A stretch of 64,000 nt of DNA from Linanthus parryae (lineage: Eukaryota > Streptophyta > Magnoliopsida > Ericales > Polemoniaceae). The notes beneath the pieces are model-generated. The model was not told the origin of the DNA. It saw only the letters and a list, made by a program, of their open reading frames with translations, and searched no databases. Positions 1-12,678 of this stretch are shown piece by piece. The stretch lies in NCBI GenBank assembly GCA_023055425.1, contig JALGPY010000007.1, positions 85,833,136 to 85,897,135 of the forward strand, read 5' to 3'. Made by a program: the position numbers and the translations under genes. Within the stretch, counting starts at the first letter, position 1, and every line of letters begins with the position of its first letter.

Positions 1-850
1 TCCTAAAACAGCAAGCTCATCTCCATGTGTCTCCGTATTTATTTCATGCGTCCTAGCTTGTGGATCTTCATCGTCTTGTGGTTTCTTTAGTTTTTGATCT
101 TCTCTCCATGCCTTGACTATGTTCTATCTATCTAGTTCTAGTTAGCATCTATAAAGTAAATAGAGGAACCTCACAGGCGAGAAAGAAGACGACCCGCAGG
201 CCGTGAAATAATTACATTAATTACACCAAAACAAAAACTAAACCACAAAATTTAAAACATCCACACAACTAAGGCCACATCCAACCACCATGAGATAAAA
301 CACATAAAATAGATAAACTCAATTTTATCTCTCTAGATCAATTTAAATTGAATTGGGATGATAGGGTCAAAACAGTCAAAACTGTCGAAGCAGTCAAACT
401 GGCCGAACCGTTTAGACCACCCCAACCGGTCTAACCCAGTCGGACCAGCCAACCCGGTAAAACCGGTTAGCTGGCCGGACCGGTCAGACTGGTCGGTCGG
501 GTCCGGCGCGCAAGAGGGCGGTCGGGGCTGCTGCGGCCGAAACCTGAAGGGGTTAAGAATATAAAAAATCCCTTTGCCTTGTTGGCCGAACCTCACATGT
601 GGGACAGAAAACCCCTTTTTCTTCCCCGATTGTGCCCAAACCCTAGTTTTACATCACCAATTAATTCATACATCATATGTATACAAAATTCACCGATTTT
701 CACATCATATGTAAAATTAGCTAATTCCCTCATGAATCAAATGCATGTCGTATCATAATAAGCCAAATCAGTTTTACGTGAAAATTAACAGTACGGTGTA
801 AACTCATAAAGCAGATAATCACATAAATTACATTATGCGCTATCGACATG

Positions 851-864
851 TGGCTCTGATCTCA
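851..864 (-). promoter_or_regulatory. Primer-binding site of leftmost copia element (mutated)
   Basis: The minus strand reads TGAGATCAGAGCCA, two changes from the TGGTATCAGAGCC site of the full element at 5680. This site type pairs with the 3' end of initiator methionine tRNA in plant copia elements. Confidence 0.65.
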
Positions 865-865
865 C

Positions 866-2117
866 TATAGGGTTTTGAAGCAGGTTACGCAGCGGAAATA
901 CAAAAAAATACGCTCAAAACCTTCAATGAATCGCATGTGAAACATTCATAAAGTGATAAACCAAGTAAGGTTACCTTATGAGTATGACTAATCACAATGT
1001 AGAAGTAGCGTCCACGTTGTAGGTTTTGATGCAGAATGCGCAACGAAAATAAAATTAAAATTTCCTGATTAAAGTCCTCCATGAATTGCAGGTTAAGCTC
1101 TCATAACGTGATAAAGTAAGTAACGTTTACCTTGTGGGTTTGTTTGTTCACAACGCAGAATGATTTCCACATCTCTACCGGTATCCACACCTTAGGATTG
1201 CTAACTGGAATCTCCTTCACGCCTTGTGCTAGCTACGTTGAAGAAGGAATCAAATGATGGTGCCATCGGCCTCAAGGGGGTTCGACCTCCTTGGGTTCCT
1301 ATTAAGTTGGTAGTAACAATTACAAACATTGAGCGGTGTCTAGCAACACATCAATGCCAACCAACTAATAGAAATAATTAGTGATCTGACAAACCTTGTG
1401 TCCAATGTTACCGTGTTGTATATGTCCATTTGTCTCCATATATGGATAGGACATGAGACATAAATGTCACACTCGTATATCTAATCAATAGTTTCTCGAT
1501 CCTGGGAATAGGCTTATCTGTACAGATAACAACAATATCACATATTGTTTTGTCCAAGTATGGCCAAACATTCCATAAGCACTACCCCTCGAGTGGCCCG
1601 TGGATATTTTGTCCCATTATGTGGGAGGGACAAATCCTCTCTACGTAACTACCATCTCTCAGCTTGCTTCATATCATGTCCGATTATCATATTTATAATT
1701 ACCCAATTACGGTCTAACGTTTGATAATATCAAAACATGATATTTCACAGCTAGAGTATCTAGTGACTTCAAGTCTAAGGACTACAACACCAATGACACT
1801 ACGGGAAGCATTTGTGACATTCACAGAATTTATATGTAGCCTTCTCGTGGTGGGTCAATCCAGTATGCCATTACTCATAATGCATACCCATGTGTTAGAC
1901 TTGATATCTCCATATCAATGTACTCACATACTAGTCTCCATGCATAGTGATTCTCCTATTGATCAATATACTTGACTAGGGATATTTAAGATAAACAACA
2001 ATTGTAATATAAGGACTTCATTGTGTTAGATATCTCCATAATTAATGAACAAATATTCTAGCCAAAAACAATGTTTATACTAAATATTAGATTGCCTCTA
2101 GGGCATCTACTTCAACA
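866..2117 (-). repeat. 5' LTR of the leftmost Angela-like element
   Basis: The LTR ends toward 2117 with the reverse complement of TGTTGAAGTAGATGCCC, and toward 866 with a degenerate end next to the primer-binding site. It aligns with the LTR at 4266-5678 in reverse. It carries an internal tandem duplication of about 150 bp: 871-1018 and 1019-1165 both hold a GTTTTGA(A/T)GCAG block, then a GAATTGC-like block, then a TTACCTTRTG block. The 866 boundary is uncertain by a few bases because the terminal CA is mutated. Confidence 0.75.
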
Positions 2118-2558
2118 CATATCTCTTCCGGTATCCACACCTTAGGATTAAGAACTGGAATCTTCTCTACGGATCGTGCTAGCAGTGTAGGGAAGGAATC
2201 ACCAAGGAGCTTGATCAGATCAAGAAAAGCGCCAACAATGGAGGAGGAACACAGTGGTTCGACCCTCTCTTTGTGTCGTCGGGTATGGGGGGACGTGCCT
2301 CTCTGTGTGTGCCTCTTACTTGGTCTAATTATTTCATCTAATGATATAATAGGCTTGGACTAGCCTTTTATAAGCAACAACTTCTTATTGATTACAAACT
2401 TGCCCCAATACTAATCATTTTCATACACGGATTAGTCTAATTTCTATTTAGTCCAACTAAATATGCATATTGTTGCACTTTGATCCATGATTCTTTTAAC
2501 TGTTAATTAGTCCAATTAATTAACATTTATATCCAGTCTAATCATTTTGGTGTGTGAC
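2118..2558 (-). repeat. Older Angela-like LTR, fragment 1 of 3
   Basis: This sequence resumes in the middle of an Angela-like LTR: the CCGGTATCCACACCTTAGGA block at 2130 is also seen at 1168 in the neighbouring LTR. It runs to the GTGAC target duplication at 2554-2558 and continues after the solo LTR. Together with the next two fragments it forms one minus-strand LTR opened three times by later insertions. Confidence 0.7.
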
Positions 2559-3675
2559 TGATAGCGCCTTTTAGGAGCTATATTTCTTTAGCATTTACCA
2601 CATGTTTGATATGTTTTTGAGAGTATTTGGAGCATAATGTTGTAGATATGCATGATTTGTCACTAGTGCCTTCATATGCTTAATTCTAAGTCCAGTCATG
2701 TTTTATATGTTGATTATGCTATATTTGTCAGATTGAATCGCTTGGTATAGTTGTTTGTTGTCTTTGACAGGAAACAAGGCTTATGGAGTGAGTGGAATCA
2801 AGAACGTGCGCTTTGGAAGCTAGGAAGGAAAAGGAGAGAGGCTTGGAACCAAGAATTTGAAGATTCAATAACAACATTGCCCAGCATATTTCGCACGAAA
2901 TACCCCATTTTGCACGAAATGGTCGTGAAACTTGTGCATAATTTTGAAGCAAAAATGCAATTTTTGAAGACTTGGACTTCTCCACTTTGACCTAAGCTGC
3001 AAGGGACGGGAATATAGCATTATTGAGAGTCAAGAACATCAAGGAGAGCAAGAATAAGCCATTTGGTACATCAAGAAGCAAGGAGACAAGCATGGATCAA
3101 AGCCTTCATCATCTTTTTAGCGTTTGATCCACTTTTCTTTCTTTCTCCTCTTGTATGGAATATTTTATCATGATTACTTTTGTTATGAGTAGCTAAACTC
3201 ATACCCAGGCATCTATGGAGAGCCTAAGGTTTATGTTTTGAGGATGTTTTTCCGGATTTGATGGACTTTCACACTTTTTTTAGGATGCTTTATCACGATC
3301 TTTCTACTATTTATCATATTGAGTTCTTCCATTGACAAAGTAGAACCAAGATGTATGATGGTTAATCACTTGTTTATTGTGCTTAATCCTTAGCAAGTTA
3401 GGAGTCATGACCCAACCTTGCTACATAACTAGTGAGTGTGTGAAAACAACTCTACCCTAGTTGGGATGAGTAAACGAGTGAAAGCCTACTTGTTTGAGGG
3501 TGACAACACTCATTCTCTTAAACCTTTTTACCGGTTACTCTAGTAAGTTAGAATTAATTGTTAAGACTAGAATTAGTGAACACATTTCCATGGGTTCGGT
3601 AACTCGGAGTCCGAAATACTCCATTATATTACTTGAAACTATACTTGCGCAACCACGCGTAATATAGACGCGTCA
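2559..3675. repeat. Solo LTR, probably Ty3-gypsy, TSD GTGAC
   Basis: The element starts TGATAGCGCC and ends GACGCGTCA, with the 5-bp duplication GTGAC at 2554-2558 and 3676-3680. There is no coding region or second LTR, so it is a solo LTR of 1117 bp left by LTR-LTR recombination. Its TG...CA ends and 5-bp duplication establish the LTR class. The gypsy assignment is inference from general resemblance to plant gypsy LTRs, and strand is not certain. Small open frames at 2728-2990 lie inside it and are not genes. Confidence 0.8.
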
Positions 3676-4265
3676 GTGACCCTACAGGTTTCTACTAAGT
3701 TGGTAGTAACAATTAGAAACATTGAGCGGTGTCTAGCAGCACATCAATGCTACCCAACTAATAGGAATAGTCTGTGATCTGACAAACATATGTGACCGAT
3801 GTTACTGTGTAGTGTAATCCCTTTGTCACAATATCCGGATTGAAAACGAGACATAGGTGTCACACTCGTATATCCAATCCATAGTTTCTCGATTTGGAGA
3901 TAGACTTATATGAATAGACAACAACAATATCATATATTGACTTATCTGAGTCTGGCCAGAAATTTAATAAGTACTACTCATTGAGTGGCCGTGGATACAT
4001 ACTCTCGTTATGTGGGAGAGACAAATCCTCTCTACATCACTACCATCTCTCAGCTTGTTTCATATCATGTTCTACTATCGTCTTTATAGTTACCCAATTA
4101 CCGTGTAACATTTGACGAAATAAAAACATGATAATTTACAACTACAGTATCTAGTGACTTCAAATCAAAGGAGTACAACACCATTGTCACTACGAGAAGC
4201 ACTTGTGACATTCACATAACTCTCATATAGCCTTCTCGTGGTGGGTCAATCCAGTATGCCATTAC
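3676..4265 (-). repeat. Older Angela-like LTR, fragment 2 of 3
   Basis: This continues the split minus-strand LTR. The ACTAAGTTGGTAGTAACAAT block near 3695 matches 1303 and, in reverse, 5047. It ends at the ATTAC duplication (4261-4265) where the full copia element entered. The junction CAGTATGCCATTAC plus the TCCTAATGCA after 12683 rebuilds the uninterrupted block seen at 1861-1885. Confidence 0.8.
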
Positions 4266-5678
4266 TGTTGGAATAGATGCCCTAGAGGCAATCTATATTT
4301 AGTATGAACAATGTATTTTGGCTAGAATATTCATTTATTAATTATTGTGATATTTAATATAATGAAGTCCGTAGATACAATGTGTTGTTTATCTTAAATA
4401 TCCCTAGTCCATTATATTGGTTAACAAGACGGTCAAATATAGACTAGTATGTGTGTAGATTGATATGGAGATGTCAAGTCTAACACATGGGCATGCATTA
4501 GGAGTAATCGCATACTGGATTGACCCACGACGAGAAGGTTACATTGGATTATGTTGAAGTCACAATCGCTTCTCGTAGTGCTAATATAATTGCAATCCTT
4601 AGACTTGAAGTCACTAGATACTCTAGTTGTGAAATATCATGCTTTGATATTATAAAACGTTACACCGTAACTCGGTAACTATAAAGGTAGCTATCGGGCA
4701 TGATAGGAAGCAAGCTTAGAGATCGTAGTGATGTAGAGAGGATTTGTCCCTCCCACATAATGGGAGTAAATATCCACGGCCACTCGAGGGATGGTGCTTA
4801 TTAAATGTCCGGCCAGACTCAGATAAATCAATATGGAGATACTGATGTTAGCTGCTTGCATAAGCATATTCCCAGGATCGAGGAACTATGGATTGGATAT
4901 ACGAGTGTGACTATTTATGTCTCGTGTCCAATCCGGATATGGAGACAAAGGGATAGTGCAATATGTGATATTGGGCACAAAGGTTTGTCGGGATCACTGA
5001 CTTATTTCTATTAGTTGGGGGCATGAATGTGTTGCTAGACACCGCGTAGTAATTAGTTACTACCAACTAAGCAAAAACCTATGGGGTCACACGTCAAATA
5101 GAGTTGAACTAGAGTTGGGATTAATTAATATGATTAATTAATAAGAAGGCTCACTTTGCAACACCTTGCAAACTTAGTAGGACTAATATGCAAGGAAGGG
5201 ACTAATCCAAGTTCATGTAGAACTAGGAAGGACTTTTATGTAGTTAACAAGGAGTTGTTGGACTATATAAAGGATGCTCAAGCTTCCTTCCCACAACTAA
5301 TGCTCATAACATAAGTGAATCGGAGAGAAAGCAAAAGAGAGAGCTAGAGACAAGCTAGGAGGCCGAACCCCCTAGCCATCCCCTACCCGTCGGCCACAAG
5401 ACAGGGGCTGAACCTCTCTTTGGTTCCTTGTTGCTTGATTCGTTCTTCCCTCTTCCTCCGGTCCAAGCTAGCACTAGGATAAGGAAGAATCTAGATCTCA
5501 CCTTTAGACGTGGATCAACTGTAGAGACGAGAACTTCGTGTGATCTCCTGAACCAAAAGGTACACATCTCTATGTCCTTCATCATGTTATGAATGTCTCT
5601 TCCTGTGATCATTGGTGGGCTTTGAGTAGGAATTAAATTTTTGTTGTTCCGATGCGTAACCTACGTCAAAATCCAACA
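4266..5678 (+). repeat. 5' LTR of full copia element
   Basis: This LTR is 1413 bp and runs from TGTTGGAATAG to AAATCCAACA. The last bases abut the primer-binding site. Confidence 0.92.
5264..5270 (+). promoter_or_regulatory. TATA box in copia 5' LTR
   Basis: TATATAA sits in GGACTATATAAAGGATGC about 1 kb into the LTR. It is repeated at 12256-12262 in the 3' LTR. Position and sequence fit the U3 promoter of a copia LTR. No transcription start can be seen directly. Confidence 0.55.
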
Positions 5679-5679
5679 G

Positions 5680-5692
5680 TGGTATCAGAGCC
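5680..5692 (+). promoter_or_regulatory. Copia primer-binding site (initiator tRNA-Met type)
   Basis: TGGTATCAGAGCC starts two bases after the 5' LTR. This is the common plant copia site that pairs with the 3' end of initiator methionine tRNA to prime minus-strand DNA. Confidence 0.9.
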
Positions 5693-7351
5693 ACATGTCG
5701 TAGTTCATAACATGTTTTTATGTGTTAGGATTTCAGATTTACACCGTTTTAGTCATATTACGCGAAAAATGAAATTAATTGGCATAGTAGATTCAATAAA
5801 AAAGATCTAATTTAACATTGGATGTGTGAATTGGTGAGTTTAATCACATAGGATGTGAGGAATTTTGGATCAAGAACTAGAATTTCGGCACGTGCTTGGA
5901 AAAGGGGTTTTTCAAGTATGGAAACAATTAAACTTGGGCATCAAGGCAAAGGGGTGTTTTGGAAACAACCCAATATGAGAAGGAATGTTTTGGAAACAAT
6001 TCCACAAGGAGGTGCGGCCCCCACAAGGGGACCGCCCCTCCCTTCCTTGCCGTCCAAGACACACACGGGCTAGGGGCCGGCGCACCGTAGCGCACGGCCT
6101 AGCCGTGTGGGCCAGGGGCCGGCCGACCCAGGCCTAGTGTGGCGGTTCCTTGGTTGGTTCGGCCATACCCATGGTGAACCTCTTAGACCGTTTTGACCCT
6201 AGTATCTCCAAAACAACTAAAATTAAACAAGCGCGTTAAAAATTCTTTTTAACTGTATTATTTGCTTTTTTGCATGGTGGATGGATATGGCCTAGGTTGT
6301 GGATGTTTTGTGTTTGTTGTGGTTTGGTTTACGGCCTGCGAGCTGATCAAATTAATGTAATAATTAATTAGGTTTTACGGTCTGCGAGTCATTTTTCTCC
6401 TCAACATGTGAGGCTTTATTTATTTATTCTAGATGTTAGGCTAGAATTAGAAATATTTAGATGTTAGCCAAGAGCATGAAGAAGAAGACCGGAGAACCAA
6501 GAAGCCAAAAGACGATGAAGACTCCCTACCCTAGGCGCGCGGTTATGGTGGAGCACATGGAGATGAGCTTGTCACTTTCAAGGCATATAGATATTATCAT
6601 TGGCTTGATAATATCTTAGTCTAGGGGCCATATCCATGCCACGTTATTTTTTTTTGTGGATGTTTATTATTTATGTCCTGTTATTTATTTTTGTGTGTAT
6701 GGCGATACTAGCAAAATATTAACAAGATAATAATAAACAAATATGGTTTTTTTATTGTGGATTGCCCAATCCAGATAAGTAGATCATGTTGATAGGATCA
6801 ACCAAACAAATAATTACTATTAAATCCCTCAAATAGGATATTGTGTTTTGCCTTCTCTTGCCTAAACACCCTTCATGATCAGGGTCTATTAAAGTCGGGC
6901 TTGCCAAAGCAAGGCGATTTTAATTCACCATGACGTGTTGTGGACGACACAAGCTAGTAATGTGAGTATGTTGAATCAAGAGGTTGGACACAACTGGGTA
7001 AGAATCAATTGAATTGATGAACCTAGAGGCATGACAATTAGGTGTTATCTAAAGGATAAAGAATAATGAGTTATTCACCTAATTGGACCAAGAGTTGCAT
7101 GGGATGCAACTGGAATGGTTCATACCTAAATAACTAATTCTTGGGTGACTTGCCAAAGCAAGATCAAGAAGAAGTGAAAAAGGAATCTTGGACCTACTAG
7201 AAAATATACATGATATTTTCCGCATTAATGATGAGGGCTATTAATCCAAGAAAAATACTGGGAGCTATATTTAATCATCTAGCCATTATTGAATATAGTT
7301 AAATTGTTCAAAATACTAAATTTGCACATTTCTCGTTTTGTAGAATTCCAA
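5693..7351 (+). other. Untranslated leader of copia element
   Basis: No long open frame is present. A GC-rich patch lies at 6010-6150 and AT-rich sequence follows. The first 900 bp recur in reverse at 1-850, which shows that the leftmost element belongs to the same family. Confidence 0.75.
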
Positions 7352-8165
7352 ATGAAAAACAACAACGCATTGACTTCATCCCTACGATATGTCCTTGAGA
7401 AGGACAAATTGTCTGGATCCTTGACTGGTACAGAAACTTAAGGATTTTCCTTAAGGAAGAAAAGAAACTGTACGTCTTGGACACTCCTATTCCAACACCA
7501 CCCTAGGATGAGTCTGTTCTAGCAGATGTAAGGGCACGTCAGAAACATATTGATGATTCTAATGACGTGACTTGCCTCATGCTCTGCACCATGACTGCTG
7601 AGCTTCAGAAGCAGCACGGGAACATAGAGGTCTATGATATGATCATACACTTGAAACAATTGTTTCAGGAACATGCAAGGCATGAGCGATATGAGGTGTC
7701 CAAAGCATTGTTCAAGAGTAGTCTTGCAGAAGGGAATCCCAAAGGCCCTCATGTACACCAAATGATCGGGTACATTGAGAACCTCGAGAGATTGGGGTTC
7801 CCACTTTGCCAAGATTTGGCCACTGATCTTGTCTTGCAATCGTTGCTGACAGTTATAGTCAGTTCATCATGAACTATAACATGAACGAGATCAGTAAGAC
7901 TCTGCCAGACTTGTTGAACATGCTGAAGACATCTGAATAGAGCATCAACAAAGGCAAGGAAAAATCCATAATGATGGTGCATAAGAGGAAGGGCAAAGGA
8001 GTTGCCTCTACTTCCAAAGGAAAGCGCAAGAAAGTTGCAAAATTCAAGGAAACCCTAAAGCCTAGTGAGGGCGTGGCTAAAGGTGAATGTCACTACTGTA
8101 GCCATCCGGGTCACTGGAGGAGGAATTGCCCTAAATATCTGGAGGATAAGAAGCTTGGAATAGTG
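7352..8165 (+). pseudogene. Copia gag (capsid/nucleocapsid), broken
   Basis: Gag packages element RNA into virus-like particles. The first ATG of the gag-like frame is at 7352. A frame break near 7413-7416, a TAG near 7504 and another frame change near 7845-7850 disrupt the reading frame. A further TAG near 7938 lies before the nucleocapsid. The CCHC zinc knuckle survives at 8088-8129 with C, C, H and C at the expected 2-4-4 spacing (CHYCSHPGHWRRNC), preceded by a lysine-rich stretch. The capsid part resembles the UBN2-type gag of plant copia elements. The product cannot be made as one chain. Confidence 0.85.
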
Positions 8166-11100
8166 ATTCCACCACCACCATGTATTTATGTTATAGAAGT
8201 CAATCTTTTTATTTCTTCATCTTGGGTATTGGATACTTGATGTGGTTCTCATATTTGTCGAAATGTGCAGGATTTGAAAAGAAGTAGAAGATTGGCTAAA
8301 GGGGAGACAGATCTGCGCGTCGGGAATGAAGCAAGAGTTGCTGCATTAGCTGTAGGCGTTTATGAGCTATCTTTGCTTTCTGGACTTATTTTAGAATTAG
8401 ACAATTGCTTTTATGTGCCTGCTATGAGCATAAACATCATTTCCATTTCTTGTTTGGACGAGAAGGGTTTTTCTATTTCAATAAATGAAAAGTGTTGCTC
8501 TATTTATTTGGATAGTATGCACTATTGTAGTACGCATTTTTCTAATGGATTGTATATCCTTGATCTAAATAGTCCAATCTATAACATAAATACTAAGAGG
8601 ATTAAAACTAACGATTCAAATCCTACATATCTTTGGCGCTGTCGTTTAGGCCACATAAATGAGAAACGCGTATCAAGACTCCATAAGGATGGACTTCTAG
8701 ACTCATTTGATTTGGAATCATATGAGACATGCGAATCTTGTTTATTAGGAAAAATGACAAAGTCCCCTTTCAATAAGAAAGGTGAGAGGACTAGTGAGTT
8801 ACTGGCACTCATACATACCGATGTATGTGGACCGTTCCCCACGCCGGCCTGAGGTGGTTACACCCACTTCATTACATTTACTGATGATTTCAGTAGATAT
8901 GGATTTGTATACCTTATGAAGGCCAAATCCGAATCCTTTGAATTGTTCAAAGAATTAAAGAATGAAGTAGAAAAGCAACTTGGTAAAAGTACTAAGGCTC
9001 TACGATCGGATCGTGGAGGAGAATACTTAAGCCAAGAGTTTGATGAGTATCTTAGAGAGTGTGGGATAGTATCCCACCCCACTCCACCCGTAACGCCACA
9101 GTGGAATGACGTGTCCGAGAGGAGGAATCGCACACTATTGGATATGGTGCGATCTATGATGTCTCAAACGGATCTTCCGATATCATTTTGGGGACATGCT
9201 CTAATGACGGCAACTTTTACCATTAACCGTGTTCCATCCAAATCGTTCATGAAGACGCCATATGAGATATGGACTGGGACGCGTCCCATAGTGTCGTTTA
9301 TGAAGAATTGGGCCTAGGATGTCTATGTAAAGCGTTTACAAACATACAAGCTCGGGCCCAAATCGGATAAGTGTAAATTTGTGGGATATCTTAAGGAAAC
9401 GAAAGGATATTATTTCTACAATCCCACCAAGAACAAAGTGTTTGTAGCTCGGACCGGCGTGTTTCTAGAAAGAGAGTTTGTCTCTAAAGAAGCAAGTGGG
9501 AGGATTGTAGAGAAGAAATTCAAGAACCACAAATCACTGAATCAATGATGGAACGTGAGCAGGAACCGCAAGTTTTGTGGAGGAACCTGTTCAGGTAACA
9601 CAGGAACTCTGTAGATCAGGAAGGGTGCGTCATGAGGCAGAGAGGGACGGACATCTCGTGACTGAGCCTAATGACGTACCACTCATGGATGATGAGTCTG
9701 CAACCTACGAAGAGGTCATGAAAGGCCCAGACTCCAAGAAGTGGCTAGAAGTCATGAGATCCGAAATGGATTCCATGTATACCAACAAAGTATGGACTTT
9801 TGTGGAATCACCCGAAAGGGCTCGGCCCATAGGGTACAAATGGGTCTTCAAGAAGAAGACCGGCATGGATGGCAAGGTAGTTGCCTATAAGGGGCGATTG
9901 GTAGCCAAAGGGTATAGAAAGATTCATGGTATTGACTATGATGAGACCTTTTCGCCAGTCGCCATGACTAAATCCATTCGAATCCTACTTGCTATTGCAC
10001 CATACTATGACTACGAGATTTGGCAGATGGATGTCAAAACAGTGTTCCTTTATGAGAACCTCCTTGAGGATGTGTATATGACACAACCGGATGGTTTTGA
10101 GGATCTAGATAATGCCAACGAAGTCTGTAAGTTTCAAAGATCCATTTATGGATTAAAGCAAGCTTCTAGGAGCTGGAATCGACGTTTTGATGACGCAGTC
10201 AAAGAGTTAGGCTTCATCAAGAACGAAGGTGAGCCTTGTGTTTACAAGAAGGTTAGTGGGAGCTCTGTAGTTTTTCTGGTCTTGTATGTGGATGACATAC
10301 TAATTATTGGCAACGACATTCCTACTTTGCAATCTGTTAAAGATTGGCTAGGAAAGTGTTTCGCAATGAAGGACTTAGGAGATGCAGCTTATATACTTGG
10401 TATAAAGATCTATAGGGATAGATCTAGTAAGCTGCTGGGCCTGAGTAAAATTACATATATAGACAAGGTGTTGAAGAGGTTCAACATGCAAGATTCCAAG
10501 AAGGGATACTTGCCCATGTTGTATGGAGTCACTCTTTCTAAGAATGATTGTCCCTCCACTGAGATTGAGAAGGACCCCATGAGTAGGATACCCTATGCTT
10601 CGGCCATAGAATCCATCATGTATGCCATGTTGTGTACTAGACCAGACGTATCATACACGTTGAGTATGGTGAGCAGATATCAGTCCAATTCGGGTGAGAG
10701 TCACTGGATTGTTGTCAAGAACATCCTGAAGTACTTGAGAAGAACTAAGGATGCGTTCTTGATATTTGGAGGTAAGGAAGAGCTAAGTGTAATTAGTTAC
10801 ATTGATGCGAGCTTCCAAACCGACAAAGATGACTACAGATCGCAATCTGGATACGTGTTTTTCCTGAATGGAGGAGCTGTGAGTTGGAAGAATTCCAAGC
10901 AAGGGACATTTGCTGATTCTACAACAGAAGATGAGTACATTGCTGCTGCGAAAGCAGCAAAAGAGGCAGTTTGGATAAACAAGTTTATCATTGAGCTCAG
11001 TTTGGTCCCTAGCATCGTGGATCCCATAGAGTTGTACTGTGACAACTCTGGGGCGATCGCACAAGCCAAGGAACCAAGATCACACCAGAAATCAAAACAT

Positions 11101-11274
11101 GTACTTAGGAGATTCCATCTTATTTGTGATATGATCGATCGAGGAGATGTGAAGATGTACAAGATTCCAACGGATGACAATCTTTCAGAAGCCCTCACAA
11201 AATCACTTGCGCAGCGAAAACATGGAGGGCACGCAAGATCTATAGACATACGAGATTCACCAGATTGGCTATAG
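8166..11274 (+). pseudogene. Copia pol (protease, integrase, reverse transcriptase, RNase H), broken
   Basis: Domains appear in copia order. The protease active-site stretch at 8223-8260 has a TGA (8238-8240) where the glycine after Asp-Thr is expected. The integrase zinc-finger and catalytic core run from about 8630 to 9320, with the SDRGGEY block near 9007, and are cut by TGA at 8850-8852 and TAG at 9315-9317. A frame change lies between 9317 and 9577. Reverse transcriptase and RNase H stay open for 565 codons (9577-11274), with the YVDD catalytic motif at 10285-10296 and the ADSTTEDEY RNase H block near 10912. Some conserved positions there look changed (DVKTVFLYENL, STTEDEY), so even the open part has drifted. 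The stop at 11272-11274 is followed by the polypurine tract. Confidence 0.9.
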
Positions 11275-11288
11275 TGCAAGTGGGAGAC

Positions 11289-12678
11289 TGTTGGAATAGG
11301 TGCCCTAGAGGCAATCCATATTTAGTATGAACAATTTATTTTGCCTAGAATATTTATTAATTATTGTGGTATTTAATATAATGAAGTCCTTAGATACAAT
11401 GTATTGTTTACCTTAAATATCCATAGTCCATTATATAGGTTAACAGGACGATCAAATATAGACTAGTATATGTGTAGATTGATATGTAGATATCAAGTCT
11501 AACACATGGGTATGCATTAGGACTAATGGCATACTGGATTGACCCACGACGAGAAAGATACATTGCATTATGTTGAAGTCACAATCGCTTCTCGTAGTGC
11601 TAATATAATTGCTATCTTTAGACTTGAACTCACTAGATACTCTAGTTGTGAAATATCATGCTTTAATATAATCAAACGTTACACCGTAACTGGATAACTA
11701 TAAAGATAGTTATCGGGCATGATAGGAAGCAAGCTTAGAGATCGTAGTGATGTAGAGAGGATTTGTCCCTCCCACGTAATAAGATTAAATATCCACGGCC
11801 ACTCGAGGGATGATGCTTATTAAATGTCTGGCCAGACTCAGATAAATCAATATGGAGATATTGATGTTATTAGCTTGCATAAGCATATTCCCAGGATTTA
11901 ATATACGAGTGTGACTATTTATGTCTCGTGTCCAGTCCGGATATGGAGACAAAGGGATAGTGCAATATGTGATATTGGACACAAAGGTTTGTCGGGATCA
12001 CTGACTTATTTCTATTAGTTGCGTGCATGGATGTGTTGCTAGACACCGCTCCATGTTAGTAATTAGTTACTACCAACTAAGTAGAAACCTATGGGGTCAC
12101 ACGTCAAATAGAGATGAACAAGATTTGAGATTAATTAATAAGTCACTTTGCAACACCTTGCAAACTTAGTAGGACTAATATGCAAGGAAGGGACTAATCC
12201 AAGTTCATGTAGAACTAGGAAGGACCTTTATGTAGTTAACAAGGAGTTGTTGGACTATATAAATGATGCTCTAGCTTTCTTCCCATAACTAATGCTCATA
12301 ACATAAGTGAGTGGGAGAGAAAGCAAAAGAGAGAGCAAGAGACAAGCTAGGAGGCCGAACCCCCTAGCCGTCCCCTACCCGTCGGCCACAAGAGAGGGGC
12401 CGAACCTCTCTATGGTTCCTTGTTGCTTGATACGTTCTTCCCTCTTCCTCCGGTCCAAGCTAGCACTAGGAGAAGGAAGAATCTAGATCTCACCTCTAGA
12501 CGTGGATCAACCGTAGAGACGAGGACATTATTCTTCGTGTGATCTCCCGAACCAAAATGTACACATCTCTATGCCCTTCATCATGATATGAATGTCTCTT
12601 CCTGTGATCCTTGGTGGACTTTGAGTAGGAATTAAATTTTTTGTTGGTCCGCTGCGTAACCTACGTCAAAATCCAATA
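11289..12678 (+). repeat. 3' LTR of full copia element
   Basis: This LTR is 1390 bp and begins TGTTGGAATAGG. Its final CA has mutated to TA (AAATCCAATA) just before the target duplication ATTAC. Several indels against the 5' LTR, for example near 5145-5160 versus 12135, point to an old insertion. Confidence 0.9.

Larger units (their letters stand above)
1..2117 (-). mobile_element. Angela-like Ty1-copia element, 5' end only, continues past left edge
   Basis: Read on the minus strand, this is a 5' LTR (2117 down to 866), a primer-binding site, then untranslated leader running to base 1. The leader matches the leader of the full element at 5693-6580: bases 1-90 are the reverse complement of the stretch around 6490-6580. 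The LTR end near 2091-2117 carries the same GCCCTAGAGGCAATC signature as the full element's LTR at 4266. It is inserted inside an older, same-strand LTR of the same family that resumes at 2118. No coding part lies inside the window, so whether the element is complete cannot be judged. Confidence 0.8.
4266..12678 (+). mobile_element. Full-length Angela/BARE-like Ty1-copia retrotransposon, degenerate
   Basis: The 8413-bp element has two LTRs (4266-5678 and 11289-12678), a primer-binding site, a 1.66-kb leader, gag, protease, integrase, reverse transcriptase and RNase H in copia order, and a polypurine tract (AAGTGGGAGA) just before the 3' LTR. The TSD ATTAC lies at 4261-4265 and 12679-12683. 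The LTR start TGTTGGAATAGATGCCCTAG resembles the LTR start of the BARE/WIS/Angela lineage, and a 1.4-kb LTR fits that lineage. The LTRs differ by substitutions and indels, and the coding region is broken in several places, so the insertion is not recent and the copy cannot be autonomous. Confidence 0.93.

Noticed and set aside
333..596. Collagen-like GxxG frame on the minus strand
   Set aside because: Produced by short CCGG-type repeats in a retroelement leader; no gene context.
9577..11274. 565-codon reverse transcriptase frame as a working gene
   Set aside because: Its upstream protease and integrase frames are broken, the ATG at 9577 is internal to pol, and conserved positions are changed. 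It is part of a dead element.
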